Source of the DNA: Vombatus ursinus
Taxonomy: Eukaryota; Chordata; Mammalia; Diprotodontia; Vombatidae
Length of the DNA stretch: 64,000 nucleotides
Direction: 5' to 3'
Assembly (NCBI RefSeq): GCF_900497805.2
Contig: NW_020954636.1
Span: 3,157,363-3,221,362 of the forward strand
The position numbers and the translations under genes are program-made. The notes below the pieces were generated by a model. The model did not search any database. It saw only the letters and a list, made by a program, of their open reading frames with translations, and was not told where the DNA came from. This document shows positions 20,610-32,539 of this stretch, piece after piece. Position 1 is the stretch's first letter. Each line of letters opens with the position of its first letter.

Positions 20610-21625
20610 ATTGGCCACACATCTCCAGAATATATACTGTGACCCTCCTTTCCCAATCAAAAGGCTATTTCCCTACATTTTACCAATTGTCAATATGCCT
20701 CCAGCTCTCTATTCTTTGGATGCTGAATTCCTGTAAACAATTGATTATCTATAGCTACATATAATATGCTTCTTCACTAAGAAGCTGCCACTTACTTTTA
20801 AATATGCCTCTTTCTTAAAAGAATTAGGCACAAATCTCCCCTCTCTACCTACCACACACATGATTTTTTCCTCCAGAAAATGCACTTGAAAATACATTGA
20901 AACGAAGAACAACTAGGTTTTAAAATATCAATATCCAGTTGTTTCTTTATAGGACTAATGACCATAATTAGGGGGCAAGAACTGGAGCTGGAGTGATTTT
21001 AGCCCATTAGGGGTTGCTTAAGCATTAGGCTGGAGGAAGTTTTGCTGCCCACTGGCTATAACTGCTCAAAAGTGGTGGGACAGAAGTCAATTTACAGATC
21101 AGAACCTGAATTTCTATGCAGAAAACTGTACATCAATTTTTAGACTGAGTTTGTTTCCATTGTGCAATATACAGTAAATGCTAGGAGAATTTGAATCAAT
21201 ATTTACAAAGCATTTTGAGGCTCTAAAATAAAAGCTATGTATATATCTCACACTATTATTCATTGAGTTGTTTTTGTTTTTGTAGTTGGTCCTAACAAGG
21301 TGGTTTTCTCTTAATTATTTCTTTACCAAAGAGAATATTGCTGTTATTTCAACTGTTAAGTTTCTTGTGGAGAAATATGTGAAAATGCAGTGGGTTACCA
21401 AACAGGCTCTCAGGTGGTATACTCATCTATACAAGTGTAAATTAATTTTTATTTTCCTCCCTTAATTTCATGGTGAACCAGGAAAAAGAGGAAAAGCAGC
21501 ATGATGTTGCTGTATAAGTACATTCAACATTGCAGGATGTAAAACTGATCTTAAAAATCAATTTCTAAAAATATACTGCTGCCCTTTTGGCTAGAATTGC
21601 AATGTTATTTTAAGGATTCTGCATT
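20610..21625. other. Unassigned, largely unique; a MIR-like core near 21200-21245
   Basis: Mostly free of recognisable repeats. 20930-21180 has homeodomain- and SOX-like words such as 'ccataattaggggg' and 'ccattgtgcaata'. A phrase 'aagcattttgaggctctaaa' near 21208 resembles a MIR-type 3' segment. Confidence 0.3.
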
Positions 21626-21629
21626 AACT

Positions 21630-21800
21630 TTAGGAGGTAACATAGGGCATTGACTTCGGAATCAGATGACTCAGATTCAATCTTCAGGCCTACCCTTTAC
21701 TAGGTATATGACCTTGGCCAAGTCATTTAACTTCTATGACCCTCACTTTTCTCATCGACACAAATAGGATAATAACATTACCTCACAGAATTGTTGCCAC
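21630..21800 (+). repeat. MIR-type SINE
   Basis: 'cttcggaatcagatgactca', 'accttggccaagtcatttaa', 'cacaaataggataataacat' and 'cacagaattgttgccactg'. A well-preserved plus-strand MIR. Confidence 0.8.
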
Positions 21801-21818
21801 TGAAGGACTCAAAAAGAA

Positions 21819-22034
21819 TAGGGGTGCAGAACCTCCGGCCTTGGGGCCACATGTGGTGCCCTCTAGGTCCTCAAGTGCAGCTCTTTGACTGAATCCAAAC
21901 TTCACAGGACAAATCCTCTTAATAAAAGATTTGTTCAGTACAACTTGGACTCTGTCAAAAGGCCACTCCCAAGGTCCTAGGTAGCCACCTGTGTCCTTGA
22001 GGCTGTAGGTTCCCTACCATATCCCCACCCCCAG
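21819..22034. mobile_element. Fold-back hAT-type MITE, copy 2
   Basis: About 216 bp, same family as the element at 9657. It shares 'ggggtgcagaacctccggcc', 'ctaggtcctcaagtgcagc', 'tttgactgaatccaaacttc', 'ctcttaataaaagatttgtt' and 'ccaaggtcctaggtagcca'. The right end carries a small insertion relative to the other copies. Confidence 0.8.
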
Positions 22035-22137
22035 TCTATTAAACAGACTGTAACCCCTTCATGTCCCTTGAATATATTTCCATCTTGGATGCCAGATGTA
22101 ATAAGTGTCAGAAGGAGGTAACCTAGCAGGAAGGATA

Positions 22138-22158
22138 ATCATCATCATCATCATCATC
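22138..22158. repeat. (ATC)7 microsatellite
   Basis: Seven ATC units; produces a poly-Met run in a spurious minus-strand ORF. Confidence 0.95.
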
Positions 22159-22399
22159 TTACGCTTTCCAAAGAGCAATGACATTAAAAAGAAGGGACGG
22201 TCATTTGTTGCAAACAGAACAAGTATTTTTTTGCTCTGACAAGGGAGCATAAGAAATAATATTTGAAAGTATTTTGAAAACTGTCAATTGTTATTAAAAT
22301 ATAAGAATATTTTCATGGAGATTAACAGTGTGAAAAAAAAAAGTAATGAGTGGCATTAAGGCCAGGAAATGGTAATTTGTTTTAGTTTGCCTGGTCACC

Positions 22400-22615
22400 C
22401 ATCCCTGCCATGCTCATTCTTACCTTATTCATGTTATGCTTTCAACTCCTGCTTGGAAATTACTTCTTTCTGATTATCTAAATTCTAATCATCCTTCAAG
22501 GCTCACCTCATATTCTATTTCCTCTATCAAATCTTTCTTGATCATTCCAGTCAATACTGACTTCCCCTTTTCTGAATTTGTTACTTATTTTGATGAATTC
22601 ATGTTTTCAACATTG
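22400..22615 (+). repeat. L2-clade LINE 3' fragment
   Basis: 'ctgcttggaaattacttctt', 'ctaatcatccttcaaggctc', 'acctcatattctatttcctc', 'aaatctttcttgatcattcc'. It ends before the L2 terminus, presumably cut by the following L1. Confidence 0.7.
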
Positions 22616-22664
22616 TTGAGTTCTACCTAAAACAACACACATCAAAACTGTCACAAAACTTCAA

Positions 22665-23775
22665 ATAAAATTAAAATAATTTTATTGCTATCTTTTGTAC
22701 TTTTTTACATCACCAAAATTTCTCCCAGTATTCTTCTCCTTCCTCCTCCCAGGAGAGGAATCTTATATTACAAATATAAGATCAATATTATATTACAAAT
22801 AAACTTTCAAAACAAGGGTCAAAGAAAAAGAGAAAAAGAAAACAACAAAACAAAACAAATAAATATACTTTTAAAAGTCTGAGTATATACCCAATGTTCC
22901 ACACCTGCAGACTTCCCATCTTTACAAAGGAGTGGGTGGGGGTATTTTTTCATATCTCATTTTGGGGAGCCATTCTTGATCTTTGTAATTTCGAAACATT
23001 TACTCTTTGATTGTTTTGTTTTCTTGGTTCTATTTACCTCACTCAAAATCAGATTATGTAATTTTTCTATGCTTTTCTATATTCAGTGTATTTGTAGTTT
23101 TACAGCATAGTAATATTCTATTACATTAATGAACCACAATTTGCTTAACTATTCCCCAAGTGATGGGCATCCAATTTGTTTACAATTTGCTACTCCCACA
23201 AAAATGTGCTACTGCTTTAAACATTTTGGTATATGTGAGGACTTTCTCATCAATGACCTCCTCAAGGTATAAGCTTAGCAGTGGAATCTCTGAATCAAAG
23301 GGTATGGCCATTTTAGTCACTTTCTTTACTTGATTCTAAAGAGTTTACCAAAATGGTTTTAAAAAAATGCATCAGTGCGGCCGCTAGATGGCGCAGTGGA
23401 TAGGGCACCAGCCCTGCAGTCAGAGCGACCTGAGTTCAAGAGGGGCCTCAGACACTTACTAGTTGTGTGACTCAGGGCAAGTCACTTACCCCCAATTGCC
23501 TAAAATAAATAAATAAATAAATAAATAAATAAATATCTTAAAAAATGCATTAGTGTGCCTATCTGTCCATAATCCTTCCAACATTAACTATTTCTTTTGT
23601 CACCTTTGCCAGTGTGTGGTATAGAAAGTGAAATCTCAGGATTATTTTGATATGCATTTCTCTTAGTGTTAGTGATTTGAAACATTATTTCATATGTTTG
23701 TGAATTTGTTTGGAATTCTTTTGAGAACTATTTGTACATACCCTTTGTCACAAAACTTTTAAGTGAAAGAGAAAG
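22665..23775 (-). repeat. L1-type LINE 3' region (L1 or HAL1-like), split by a SINE
   Basis: Antisense L1 3'UTR and ORF2-end sequence. Landmarks: 'cagcatagtaatattctatt', 'aattccccaagtgatgggc'-like phrase at about 23153-23170, 'gtggaatctctgaatcaaag', 'tatggccattttagtcac', 'gatatgcatttctcttagtg' and 'catatgtttgtgaatttg'. It is older than the other L1 copies in the window. A SINE sits at 23378-23539. Confidence 0.75.
23378..23539 (+). repeat. WSINE1-type SINE with TSD, nested in L1
   Basis: Complete sense-strand SINE: 'cggccgctagatggcgcag', 'ggcaccagccctgcagtcag', 'acctgagttcaagaggggc', 'gtgtgactcagggcaagtca', 'acccccaattgcct', then an (AAAT)n tail. Flanks aaaaaatgcatcagtg (23362-23377) and aaaaaatgcattagtg (23540-23555) match at 15 of 16 positions. 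The tRNA head and promoter boxes are well kept; one of the youngest insertions here. Confidence 0.92.
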
Positions 23776-23984
23776 ATATTTAATGCAGGTTTTTTTTTCA
23801 ACACAAAAGTACACTGTTCTTTCCCCTATTTGATTCTTATATGTCAGCTGCTCACAAAAAATTCATAATAAAATAGGCCTGTGATGTGAATACTTTCATT
23901 GATAGATAATAAGCTAACTATGAAGAAGAAATAGAACCTTCCAATTTCATTATTTCAGTAATAGCAATCACAGTAGCAGTAGTG
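23776..23984. other. Unassigned, AT-rich
   Basis: Nothing recognised between the L1 piece and the next SINE. Confidence 0.3.
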
Positions 23985-24275
23985 TTCAATTGTTTTTCAA
24001 TCATGTCTAATTCTTTATGATCCCATTTTGGGGTTTGCTTAGCAAAGATACATTTGCCATTCCTTCTCCAGCTCATTTTACAGATGAGGATTAAGAGGGT
24101 TAAGTCACTTGCCCAGGGTCACACAGGTAGTATATGTCTGAGGCTGGATTTGAAATCAGGTCCTTCTGACCCCTGGGCCAGTGCTATATCCGCTGTGCCA
24201 ACTGTAGGCAGCATTTATTTAGCCCTTCAAAGTTTGCAAAGAGCTTCATATATATTATCTCATATGATTTTATTA
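23985..24275 (-). repeat. WSINE1/MAR1-type SINE joined to a MIR remnant
   Basis: 23985-24206 is an antisense SINE ('ttcaatcatgtctaattctt', 'ccattttggggtttgcttag', 'gtcacacaggtagtatatgt', 'gctatatccgctgtgccaa'). 24207-24275 is antisense MIR ('ggcagcatttatttagccc', 'tatattatctcatatgattt'). MIR-like 'aatagcaatcacagtagcag' sits on the other side, so the SINE probably inserted into a MIR. Confidence 0.75.
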
Positions 24276-24427
24276 TCAATGGTATATTTCAGAATGTTAA
24301 TCATTAATGTTTGCTGGGTAGTTTTGGAACAAAATAGTAGACGCTCAAATACGTATGGAATTAGTAAATAATATTATAAATGAAATCAGAACTTATTTAA
24401 ATTACAATAGTATTCTGGGATTCAGTT

Positions 24428-24860
24428 CAATTAAAGTAAATTTATCAAGCATTTTATTAAGTGCCTACTATGTATGAGACACTATGATAGGAACTTGGAT
24501 ACAAAGAGAAAACACTCCGTAACTCAAAGAGCTTATATTCTACTGGGAGAACATAACATGTACTCAGATAAATGTATGCAAGATATTTACAAAATAATTT
24601 TGGTGGGAGGGGACACATGCCAACATCAGGTAAAGACTCATGTAGGAGGAAGGTCTTGAATGGTGCAGCTAGATATTTTTGGTGGAGGTAAAAAGGGAGA
24701 ACATTCTTGGCATGAGGGACACATGAGTAAAAAGCATGGAGGTGAGGGTCTGAAATAGGAACTTTTGATAGGAATTTAAGAATATGAGAGCAGGATCAAT
24801 CTGATAGATTCTAGGAACCACCCAAATGAAGATGTGGTTATTTTATGACAGAAATCATGT
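24428..24860 (-). repeat. L2-clade LINE 3' portion
   Basis: 'tattaagtgcctactatgta', 'gagcttatattctactggg', 'tcatgtaggaggaaggtctt', 'gagaacattcttggcatg', 'acatgagtaaaaagcatgg' in antisense order. Confidence 0.75.
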
Positions 24861-25279
24861 GAAAATGTGAAAAATTCTGTTACACTGTGCTAACTACTAA
24901 TTTATCAGTTGCTAAGTTTTTGGAATTATATTTTAGTTTCTAAGTTGAGTTTTCCTTCCCCACCTCAAAGTGACTTTTTTATTTTATTTTATTTTTTTAA
25001 ACATTGTCACCTCTGGGGACAGTTTGCTTCTTTGCTTCTTGGGAATTGTACCCAGACACTTTCAGGGACTAAACTTTCAGAATATTGATTCTACTATGGC
25101 TGTGTCCAGATGCATCAATGAAGGAGAACTCAACTCTGTGAAATCACAGACTCATTGCCAGATTAGTTACCATGTAGTAAATGTGAATATAATCCAGATA
25201 ATTGGAGTAATTGTGATTTCAGGTTTTGGGAAGAGCCTCTATGAGAAAGGACTATTTAATCCAGAAACAACAGTGTGAA

Positions 25280-25325
<46 letters not shown>

Positions 25326-25640
25326 TATGGGGATTTCAAATATAAGAAGGAATATTGAATAAATGCTGATGAAAGGCTTTTCTCAGTATCTTTTAAGGAC
25401 AGAATAGGATATAGTTTTACATCTTGTAAGATGTCAAGTAGGTTTAAATTGTAGTAGAAGGGATTTAGTTTACACTTTTGTGAAAAATCTTTTGTATATA
25501 AATTTGTGAGACAGTGAAAGAACTTTAATGAGAGGAAGCAATGTCTAAGTTCCTCAGAGTCAGATGAATGGAGTGAAAATCAACCTTTTGGGGCTAGCTA
25601 GAGTACATATAGTCCTGTCTAGAGGCAGCAGAAAGAACAA
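24861..25640. other. Unassigned, with a (GT)n at 25282-25322
   Basis: A 102-codon plus-strand ORF at 24970-25278 has no recognisable domain. I treat it as chance. Confidence 0.3.
25282..25322. repeat. (GT)n microsatellite
   Basis: About 20 uninterrupted GT units. Confidence 0.97.
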
Positions 25641-25679
25641 GATGACCTTTAAGGTAGCTTAGAGCCCTATCAATCTCAG

Positions 25680-25800
25680 GATTATAGATTTAAATCTGGT
25701 AGTGACAGTTAAGGCCATCTAGTCTAACCTCCTTTATTTTAAAGATGAGAATCTTTGAGGCCTAGAGAGGTTAAGTAAGTGACTTGCCCTAAGTAGTTCT
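25680..25800 (-). repeat. MIR-related CORE-SINE
   Basis: 'aaggccatctagtctaacct', 'attttaaagatgagaatct', 'ttgaggcctagagaggttaa', 'gtgacttgccctaa'. A short local duplication of 'taggtagttct' follows at about 25801-25833. Confidence 0.6.
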
Positions 25801-25924
25801 TAGGTAGTTCTGCCAATAGGTAGTTCTTAGGGGAAAAAAAAATTATTCATTAATTTCAATTCTATTCATAGATCCTCTGACACCTATACACCCACTACTA
25901 GTCAAGCTTTCATAGAAAGAGTGT

Positions 25925-26095
25925 TGGATTGGAAAGAGCAATGAATTTGGAATCAGAAGGCTTGTCTCATGATAACTTGTATGACAATGGGCAAATCACT
26001 TACTTCTCTAGCACTGATTTTTTTCTTCTGCAAAATGGCGGTAGATTTGATCTCTATCATCTCTGTTAGCTTTAAGTGTTATGTTCTTATGAACT
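25925..26095 (+). repeat. THER1-type SINE
   Basis: 'attggaaagagcaatgaatt', 'ggaatcagaaggcttgtctc', 'gacaatgggcaaatcactta' and 'agatttgatctctatcatc'. Closely followed by a second SINE. Confidence 0.75.
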
Positions 26096-26255
26096 GGGTT
26101 TGAAATACTTCTCTGACACTGACTGTGAGACCACGGACCTTTTAGCTTGCTTCTCAGACCCTCAGTTTTATTACTTATAAAATGGAAACAATAACATCTA
26201 AATTATCTACATTATGGAGGAGGGTTGTTAGGAGGAAAGTGCTTTTATTAACCTT
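26096..26255 (+). repeat. MIR-type SINE
   Basis: 'gggtttgaaatacttctctg', 'cagaccctcagttttattac', 'ataaaatggaaacaataaca', 'ggttgttaggaggaaagtg'. Confidence 0.7.
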
Positions 26256-26885
26256 AAATATTAATATTTAAATGTAAGCTATTTAGAGAAAATCCAATAT
26301 TTTAGAAAGCTCCCAAAGAGGAAATCATACAAGTCCTCAGTATATTACTGTGGCTCTTTGAATTTGTCAATATGGCTACTTCCTCTACTGGTATAGATCA
26401 CAGACTATTCACACCTTTCCATCCTGTGAAATTCTTGTCTACATGATCCCATAAATCCCCTCTTAAGAGATTTACACACCTGATGAAGCAAGGCCATAAT
26501 GAAAGCTAGATTATTTCTTATACACTTTGCCAGGAAATCATGTGGTCCTTATCAGTGACCAAATTCCTATTGGTATAAAGAGTGTTATTTCTAGACAGTA
26601 CTTTTATTGTACCTTTACCCTCTGTAGACATGCAATACCATTAGCTGTGTTGCTCTGCCTATTGGGTCAAGATGGTAACCAATCAGGAGCACAAATACCC
26701 AGATACCAAGGAGACATAGTCTAGGAAGATTGCCTGGAAGCAAGCCAGAAGACCCTTCCTAAGAGGTTCTGAGAGTCCAAGGAACAGATGATACATTTAG
26801 TAGTGGTATGAATTGGATGGTTCTAGCCTGCAACATAGAATCTAAAACAAGGGTGAGCTGAAACAATATTGACAAGCCAGAAGCA
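26256..26885. other. Unassigned
   Basis: No gene or repeat family recognised. A 'ggtataaagag' TATA-like word at about 26573 and a 'ccaatcagg' CCAAT-like word at about 26679 are present but the order and spacing do not support a promoter call. Confidence 0.3.
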
Positions 26886-26887
26886 CC

Positions 26888-27010
26888 GAACAGTCAGCAA
26901 GCATTTAAGTACAGGAACAGCACATAGTTACTGGGGATATAAAGTAAAAAATGAAGCAGTCTCTCAAGGACCTTAAATCCTGTCAAGAAGATAATATATC
27001 CATATATACA
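26888..27010 (-). repeat. L2-type LINE 3' end
   Basis: 'cagtcagcaagcatttaagt', 'actggggatataaagtaaa', 'ctcaaggaccttaaatcctg' in antisense. Confidence 0.6.
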
Positions 27011-27724
27011 AAACACACTCAAATGAATCTGTGATCTCATCAATTTGGGAGTTCCCTCCAACAATGCATATTGCAACCCACACATGCCTGTGTGATTTGC
27101 ATCTATGTCTTCTCAAAAGTTTGCCACAGAAGGCTCACTCACTTTTCTTCACTCCCCCCTTGACATTGTGAAGGTATCAGCGGAGCACTCTAACTGTCCA
27201 CCTGTTATCTATCACTATTGCCACGTGACTGACCCATCTTCTATCATACAATTATTTGATTAAATACTTTACTCCTCTTCTTTGGAGTTCCTCATTTGTT
27301 ATACGTGATGCTTATATTTAATTCTTTGAAGGAGGTATAATGTTTGTATTGAGAAGATGGACCTTTGGGGATACGGGAAGCTTAGGGTCAATCAATGTCC
27401 TTTGTAATTTCCTGAAAGCAACATGCCTGCTCTCCTCCTTTTCAACTCTGTGCCCAGCTCATTGTCAATTTGTACTTTCTGTCCAAGTTATACATACAAT
27501 TGGATAAACTTAATAGGATGTCTATTTAGGTAGATATCAAAATCTGAACAATGGACATACTTCATTCATTTGGTCTTTTCTATCTGGATGGCCAAAGTCA
27601 CTGGAATGATTGAAGATCTTTTTAGGAGGCTCTGCAATGTATCAGGGTTTTATGTAATACATAGATATAACACATACATTCAATACACAATTTTCAAAAC
27701 AATTACAAAATGTTTTTTTTTTTG
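27011..27724. other. Unassigned
   Basis: Nothing recognised as gene or repeat. Confidence 0.3.
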
Positions 27725-28275
27725 GGGGGAAGGTAGTAGCAACTGGGCATGGTAAGGAAAATTTTAAGCAGAAGTTGGTGTTTGAGTTCAGTTTTGAAGA
27801 AAATGAGGGATTCTAGGTTGAGGATATGAGGAAGAGGTACATTCCAGGAATGGCAGACAATGAATGCAAAGGCATGTAGATGGAATGTTATGTAACAAGA
27901 AGAGCTAAACCACATACCACAAAAAAGAGGAGTAATATAAAATAAGGTTGGAAAGGTAGTAAGGGAACATTTTGTGAAGGGCTTTGGAAGTTGAAGTATT
28001 TTATATTTGATTCTAAGGCAAGAGGGAGCCACAAAAGTTTATTGAGTAGAGCAGTAATGTGATCAGACCTTCACTGTAGGAAAATCACTTTGGAAGATGT
28101 GTGGATGATGGTTTGGAGAGACTTAAGGCAAGGAAGCCAGTTTGAAGACTTATTACGGGAATCCAAGTGCAAGGTTATACAGGCTCAAACTAGGGTGGTT
28201 GGTCATGGGAGTGGAGAAAAGGGGAAGGATCTGAGAGATGATGTGGATGTAAAAAGGATAAAATTTTTCAACTGA
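27725..28275 (-). repeat. L2-clade LINE, 3' half, about 550 bp
   Basis: Well-preserved antisense L2: 'gtgtttgagttcagttttga', 'ggtacattccaggaatggc', 'ttgtgaagggctttggaag', 'attttatatttgattctaag', 'gagggagccacaaaagttt', 'ttgagtagagcagtaatgtg', 'gatcagaccttcactgtagg', 'aaaatcactttggaagatg'. The minus-strand ORF at 27703-28032 follows the LINE coding direction but carries no complete domain. Confidence 0.85.
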
Positions 28276-29654
28276 TGAGGGAAATACAACTACTGAGATA
28301 AGTGGAGCAGATGGGACACAGAAGTGTGGGGTTAAAAACCTGAGCAAAGTGCCAGTGTATCTGACATGGATGGATCATGCTGCTCATGTGACCCTCCGTG
28401 AGCTGTAAATTCCATGAGTGAATTGGTACATTCCCTTTTGCAACGAGGCATGGGTTAGTACACAACTGTGGCAATCTTCTCTTTCATCCCTTGTTCAAGG
28501 AGCAGGGTGAACCCAAGAGTAACAGAACAAACAGCTTCTGGACTTCACACCAGGTGCCCGCAAACACTCTCAGTGCTATCCTCCTAGGAGATTTCTGGCT
28601 CTTTCTTCAGCTTCATGGTGTTGCTGCATAATCTGGGCTCTGTGCCAGCATTAGCTTGCTTTTAATGAAGAAGGCAGTGCTTGCTCCTGAGAGACATCTA
28701 TGCAAGCTGCAAAGTATGTCACTTTATTGAAAAAAAAATACTTTAAAATGGGAAGAAGCTAGCAACCTCAGAAAAACTGTAAGAAGAGATGAAAAGCATA
28801 AGGATCCAATGAATGTACAGGGCATTTAGAAGCAAAGGGAAAAATATTCCCTCATTCTTCTCTTGATGACTATATAAAATGGCTTACCTTTATGCATTTG
28901 TCTCTAAACTGAATAAAAGAAGGGAAAATGGTTTCAAGTGTAAAGAATATTTTATCCCAGAAAGTACTGCCTTCTGGTTCATACATTTATTAGGATAGCA
29001 GAGAAAAAGGATCAACATTTCTACTTAAAATTCAGTTTTGTGGAAGAGGCAATGGTTTGATAAGCATCAGAATTCCTCAAAAGTAGTAAAACTTGTAACA
29101 GTAGTGGTCTATGCTATTTCTTGTAATTGCAGACTAGGTTTTTTTTTAATAATGAAAAAAACATATGTGGCAGTACATCTGAGTGAATTGTTGTCCCTGA
29201 AAGCATGTGTGATAGAAAAGTCCCTCTGCCAGTATCTGTATACAGCCCCCCAATGGCAAACTCAAGAGCTTTAGAGAGTAACCTCCTAGGTGGAAGGTGC
29301 TTCATGGCCCAGCAAGTAACTTTGTTTAAAAAAAAAAAGATTTGTGGCATATAAATCTTATTTTTCACTTGGAGTCAGTTCTCATGGCTTTTATGAGCCC
29401 TGTGCTAAAGAAATAAAAGGAAAGGAAATATTCCAGCCCAGGCCTAGGCACATGGCCAGTGCTTAAAAAAATATCCAGCTGATTCATTGATATTCTCATA
29501 GTACAAATGGGGGACATTTTCATTGATGATTGCTTTCTCATTTCTTTTACTATAACTCAGATGGGAAATAAGTGGAGGGGAAAAGACCTGAGAAAAGATG
29601 AGGAATGGAGATAAATGTATTTTTAAAGTCTGATCTTTAATGAGATCTTTTATT
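28276..29654. other. Unassigned, mostly unique-looking
   Basis: About 1.4 kb without a recognised repeat or gene. Small ORFs (up to 84 codons) lack features. 28480-28720 is less AT-rich than its surroundings. Confidence 0.3.
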
Positions 29655-29805
29655 TTTTAAATAATCTAATCAACACATATTTATGAACTACCTAAATTTG
29701 CTAGGCCCTGCTGGAAATCTAAAATTAAAAATAATATATTGTCTCTGTCCTCAAGCACTTTACAGTCTCACTAGGCAGATACAAAGCTATAAACTAGTGT
29801 GAGGT
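29655..29805 (-). repeat. L2-type LINE 3' end
   Basis: 'taatcaacacatatttatga', 'actacctaaatttgctaggc', 'tctgtcctcaagcactttac', 'agtctcactaggcagatac' in antisense. Confidence 0.65.
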
Positions 29806-30717
29806 TATCAGAGCTTTGTGTCAGGGTGTCCAACAGCTTGAGCATGTGTTTCAGACTCTGGTGAGTCTTTTATTCCTTATAGCTTTTTACCAGTACAGTG
29901 GTAATGGTCATATTTGTGGCACAACTTCCTTTCTCTGTCATCTAGCCTAGGGTCACAACCCCTTGAGAGGTTCTGTCCTGGCGCAGGCCCACCATACCAA
30001 AAAAGTACTTTTGTATCTAGGAGTCAAGAGAAATGACCATCATCATACTTTCTTCTACTGCATGCTTCCTGCCTGCTGACTTCTCTCTGCCTTCTCTTGG
30101 AACTTCTCTAGGATCTGGGATCATAGGACATACTCTTATGGTAATGAGCTGCCCCTTCCTTTGAAAGATTGAACTTGACTACATCCCAAGTTGATGTATC
30201 AGGGTCTTTTCCCCCAATGAGGCATTGCATTCTAAGGTATTCCAAGGTCTCCCCATCCCTAACAACTCCAAGATCTAAATACATAAAAACTGAAATAATA
30301 GTAAAATAGAAAAATAGTATAGACAATTAAGTCTATGAGTTTAGAAGATGGAGGGATCATGGTGGGCTGGAGTGGGCTGGCAAGCCTTCAATGAAGAAAG
30401 GATGTTGAGAACTTTCTTATGGTCTGGATTCTAATTTGCAATTAGAGATCAGTGTTTCTCTTCCCCTTGACAACTCCCATCTATTCAGAATCACTATTCA
30501 AGTAGAGCATTTCTAGCCCCATTATTCAAAGGGTAATGTGTCTTAGTAATGCATATTTCAATTCAGTTTTGCTTTGACACCACTGATAGAAAATTCCTGT
30601 GTATGACAAGTATTCTGTCTCTTTCCTTGGATTAATCACAAATGCAGTTCATTCTTTGGATAGTGATAGCTGCCTATAAATGCTGCTTTTGTTTCCAGCT
30701 CATTGTCTCACTCCATT
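29806..30717. other. Unassigned
   Basis: No family recognised. The ORF at 30108-30326 (minus) has no known features. Confidence 0.3.
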
Positions 30718-30800
30718 AGCATCACAGAATCACAGAATCTCAGAGTTGGAAAGGGCCTCAGGTGTCACTGAGTCTGACCTCTCACCCCTGTATTTACTGA
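30718..30800 (-). repeat. L3/CR1-type LINE 3' end
   Basis: 'agcatcacagaatcacagaa', then 'tctcagagttggaaagggcc', 'tcaggtgtcactgagtctga'. This is the reverse complement of the CR1/L3 terminus with its ATTCTGTG-type octamer tail. Confidence 0.65.
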
Positions 30801-32535
30801 GCAGTTGTCTACAAGTTGGTCCAAATAATTTTTTAGTGGATCACATTATTCAGATTAATTTAAGTTGCTTTAGAGAAGTGTTGTAGAGACAATATCATTA
30901 GAATTCTAGGAATCATAAAGATTTTGGATACAGGCAGGAAGTCATTCATCTATTCTGAGCTAATAATATCCTCCAAGTTTATAGTTATATAGTTAATTCT
31001 ATATATTCTCTCCCTCTCTATATATAGAATATATAGTTAATTCTATAGATATGGTCAAGAGGTAGACCAAGAAAAAGAATTTTCTCTCTATTTTTAGAGC
31101 ATACTATGGCTTCCTCTAAGATGCTTCTTGTGCTTAGATTTATAATAAATGATAAGGCTTTTTTTGTTTCTTTGTTTTTTGTTTATTTTTGTTCTGGGTA
31201 TTATAATTTGAGAAAATTATCTTGCTGAGCAGTAGAAATTTGCATCTTGAATCCAATTGATGAGGTCCTATAGGAACCTAAACACAAGGCAGAAGTTGGA
31301 AATAGCCTTTCATTCATATATTCCACTGTCATTTTTTGGATTTACTACATAAATGATGCTAGATGTATGACTGAGGTTTACAGAGGTCACTGAAGCTTGT
31401 GGCTGGCTTTATCCATATGGGAACAATTTAGTCAAATAGTACATTGGTACATGGAGAAGTTTATAATATAGACTTAGTGACCACCATAATAATGAAATTG
31501 ATATATGATTATTAGGGGTAAGTCTGACAGTAGCATCCTGTTAGTTCAGGTTTTCTATTTCAGGATGCAAGTCATTGAATAGTTAACAAAAGGAGGTTTG
31601 CTTTGCTCTAACATAGCTAAAATATGCTAGAAGGATATAGTAGCATCTACATTCTACAGATATCCCGGTCTCCACCCCTCCATAGTGAAATGTAACAGGA
31701 AAGATTAGGTTGATTCCTGTGATTTTCAGACATCCAGTTAGTCATAGGGGCCCCAATACCATGTGAGTGGGATTTGAGATGAGAAAGCTGTGCCAAGGGA
31801 AACAAGGGCCAATCAGATCCTTGTGGACAGCTTTGTTTTCTTTTAGGAAAAAGGAATCTCTATGGATTGAAGAGAGAAGCCTGGTAGATATTGGTCCTAT
31901 CACATTAATAGGACTATCGCAAGTCCTTAGTTTAGCAGGTTAAGAAGTTCAAGAATTTACACTAAACAAACCTAAGAGACTGAGTTAAATCCAAAACGTG
32001 AGATTATTAATTATAGCAGTAGATACTCTTGCCATAAAGGTCAGAAATAATAGCTCCCTCAAAGAAAAGTCTCAAAATATGTTCTTTATTTACAGTGTTA
32101 GCCATTTAAGGCAAATATCTTTATGAATATATATTTATTAATTAGCTTTCATAACCACAGAGTGTCTATACTTTAGGTAAATTAAACAGATCAGAGAAGA
32201 ATGAACTGGGGTAAACAGAGGCCTTCTAGGGTTGTAGAGTCATTCACAATCTCCAGGAGAGAGAAGAAATAAGTTCTATGTAGGACCAGTGCAGAATGAC
32301 ATGAAGCCCAGAAGAAGAATGTGGGAGGCCAAAGAGGATATCTCTCCCTTCCTCCAGGGGTCCCAGGACCAGGTTGATTGTAGAATGGAAGTGGTGGTAT
32401 ATACTGGGATGAGAAAAAATGACTTGGACGATTTATAACCAGAGATAGGATTAGGAAGAAGCTTCTGGGAGGCTTCTATTAGACCTAAAAGTAGTATTTA
32501 TTTATTTTAAAGGAGTGGAGGACAGCAGTTAACAA
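30801..32535. other. Unassigned; small AT inverted/direct repeats near 30985-31050
   Basis: No gene or repeat family recognised. 'atagttaattctata' occurs twice (about 30988 and 31031), separated by a short CT-rich loop, giving a local duplication that can also fold. Confidence 0.3.
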
Positions 32536-32539
32536 GAAG

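Noticed and set aside
26570-26690. Possible promoter: TATA-like and CCAAT-like words
   Set aside because: CCAAT-like word is downstream of the TATA-like word on the plus strand and no gene follows; chance occurrence in AT-rich DNA.
31640-31995. Possible solitary LTR
   Set aside because: No matching ends or target duplication could be identified; left unassigned.
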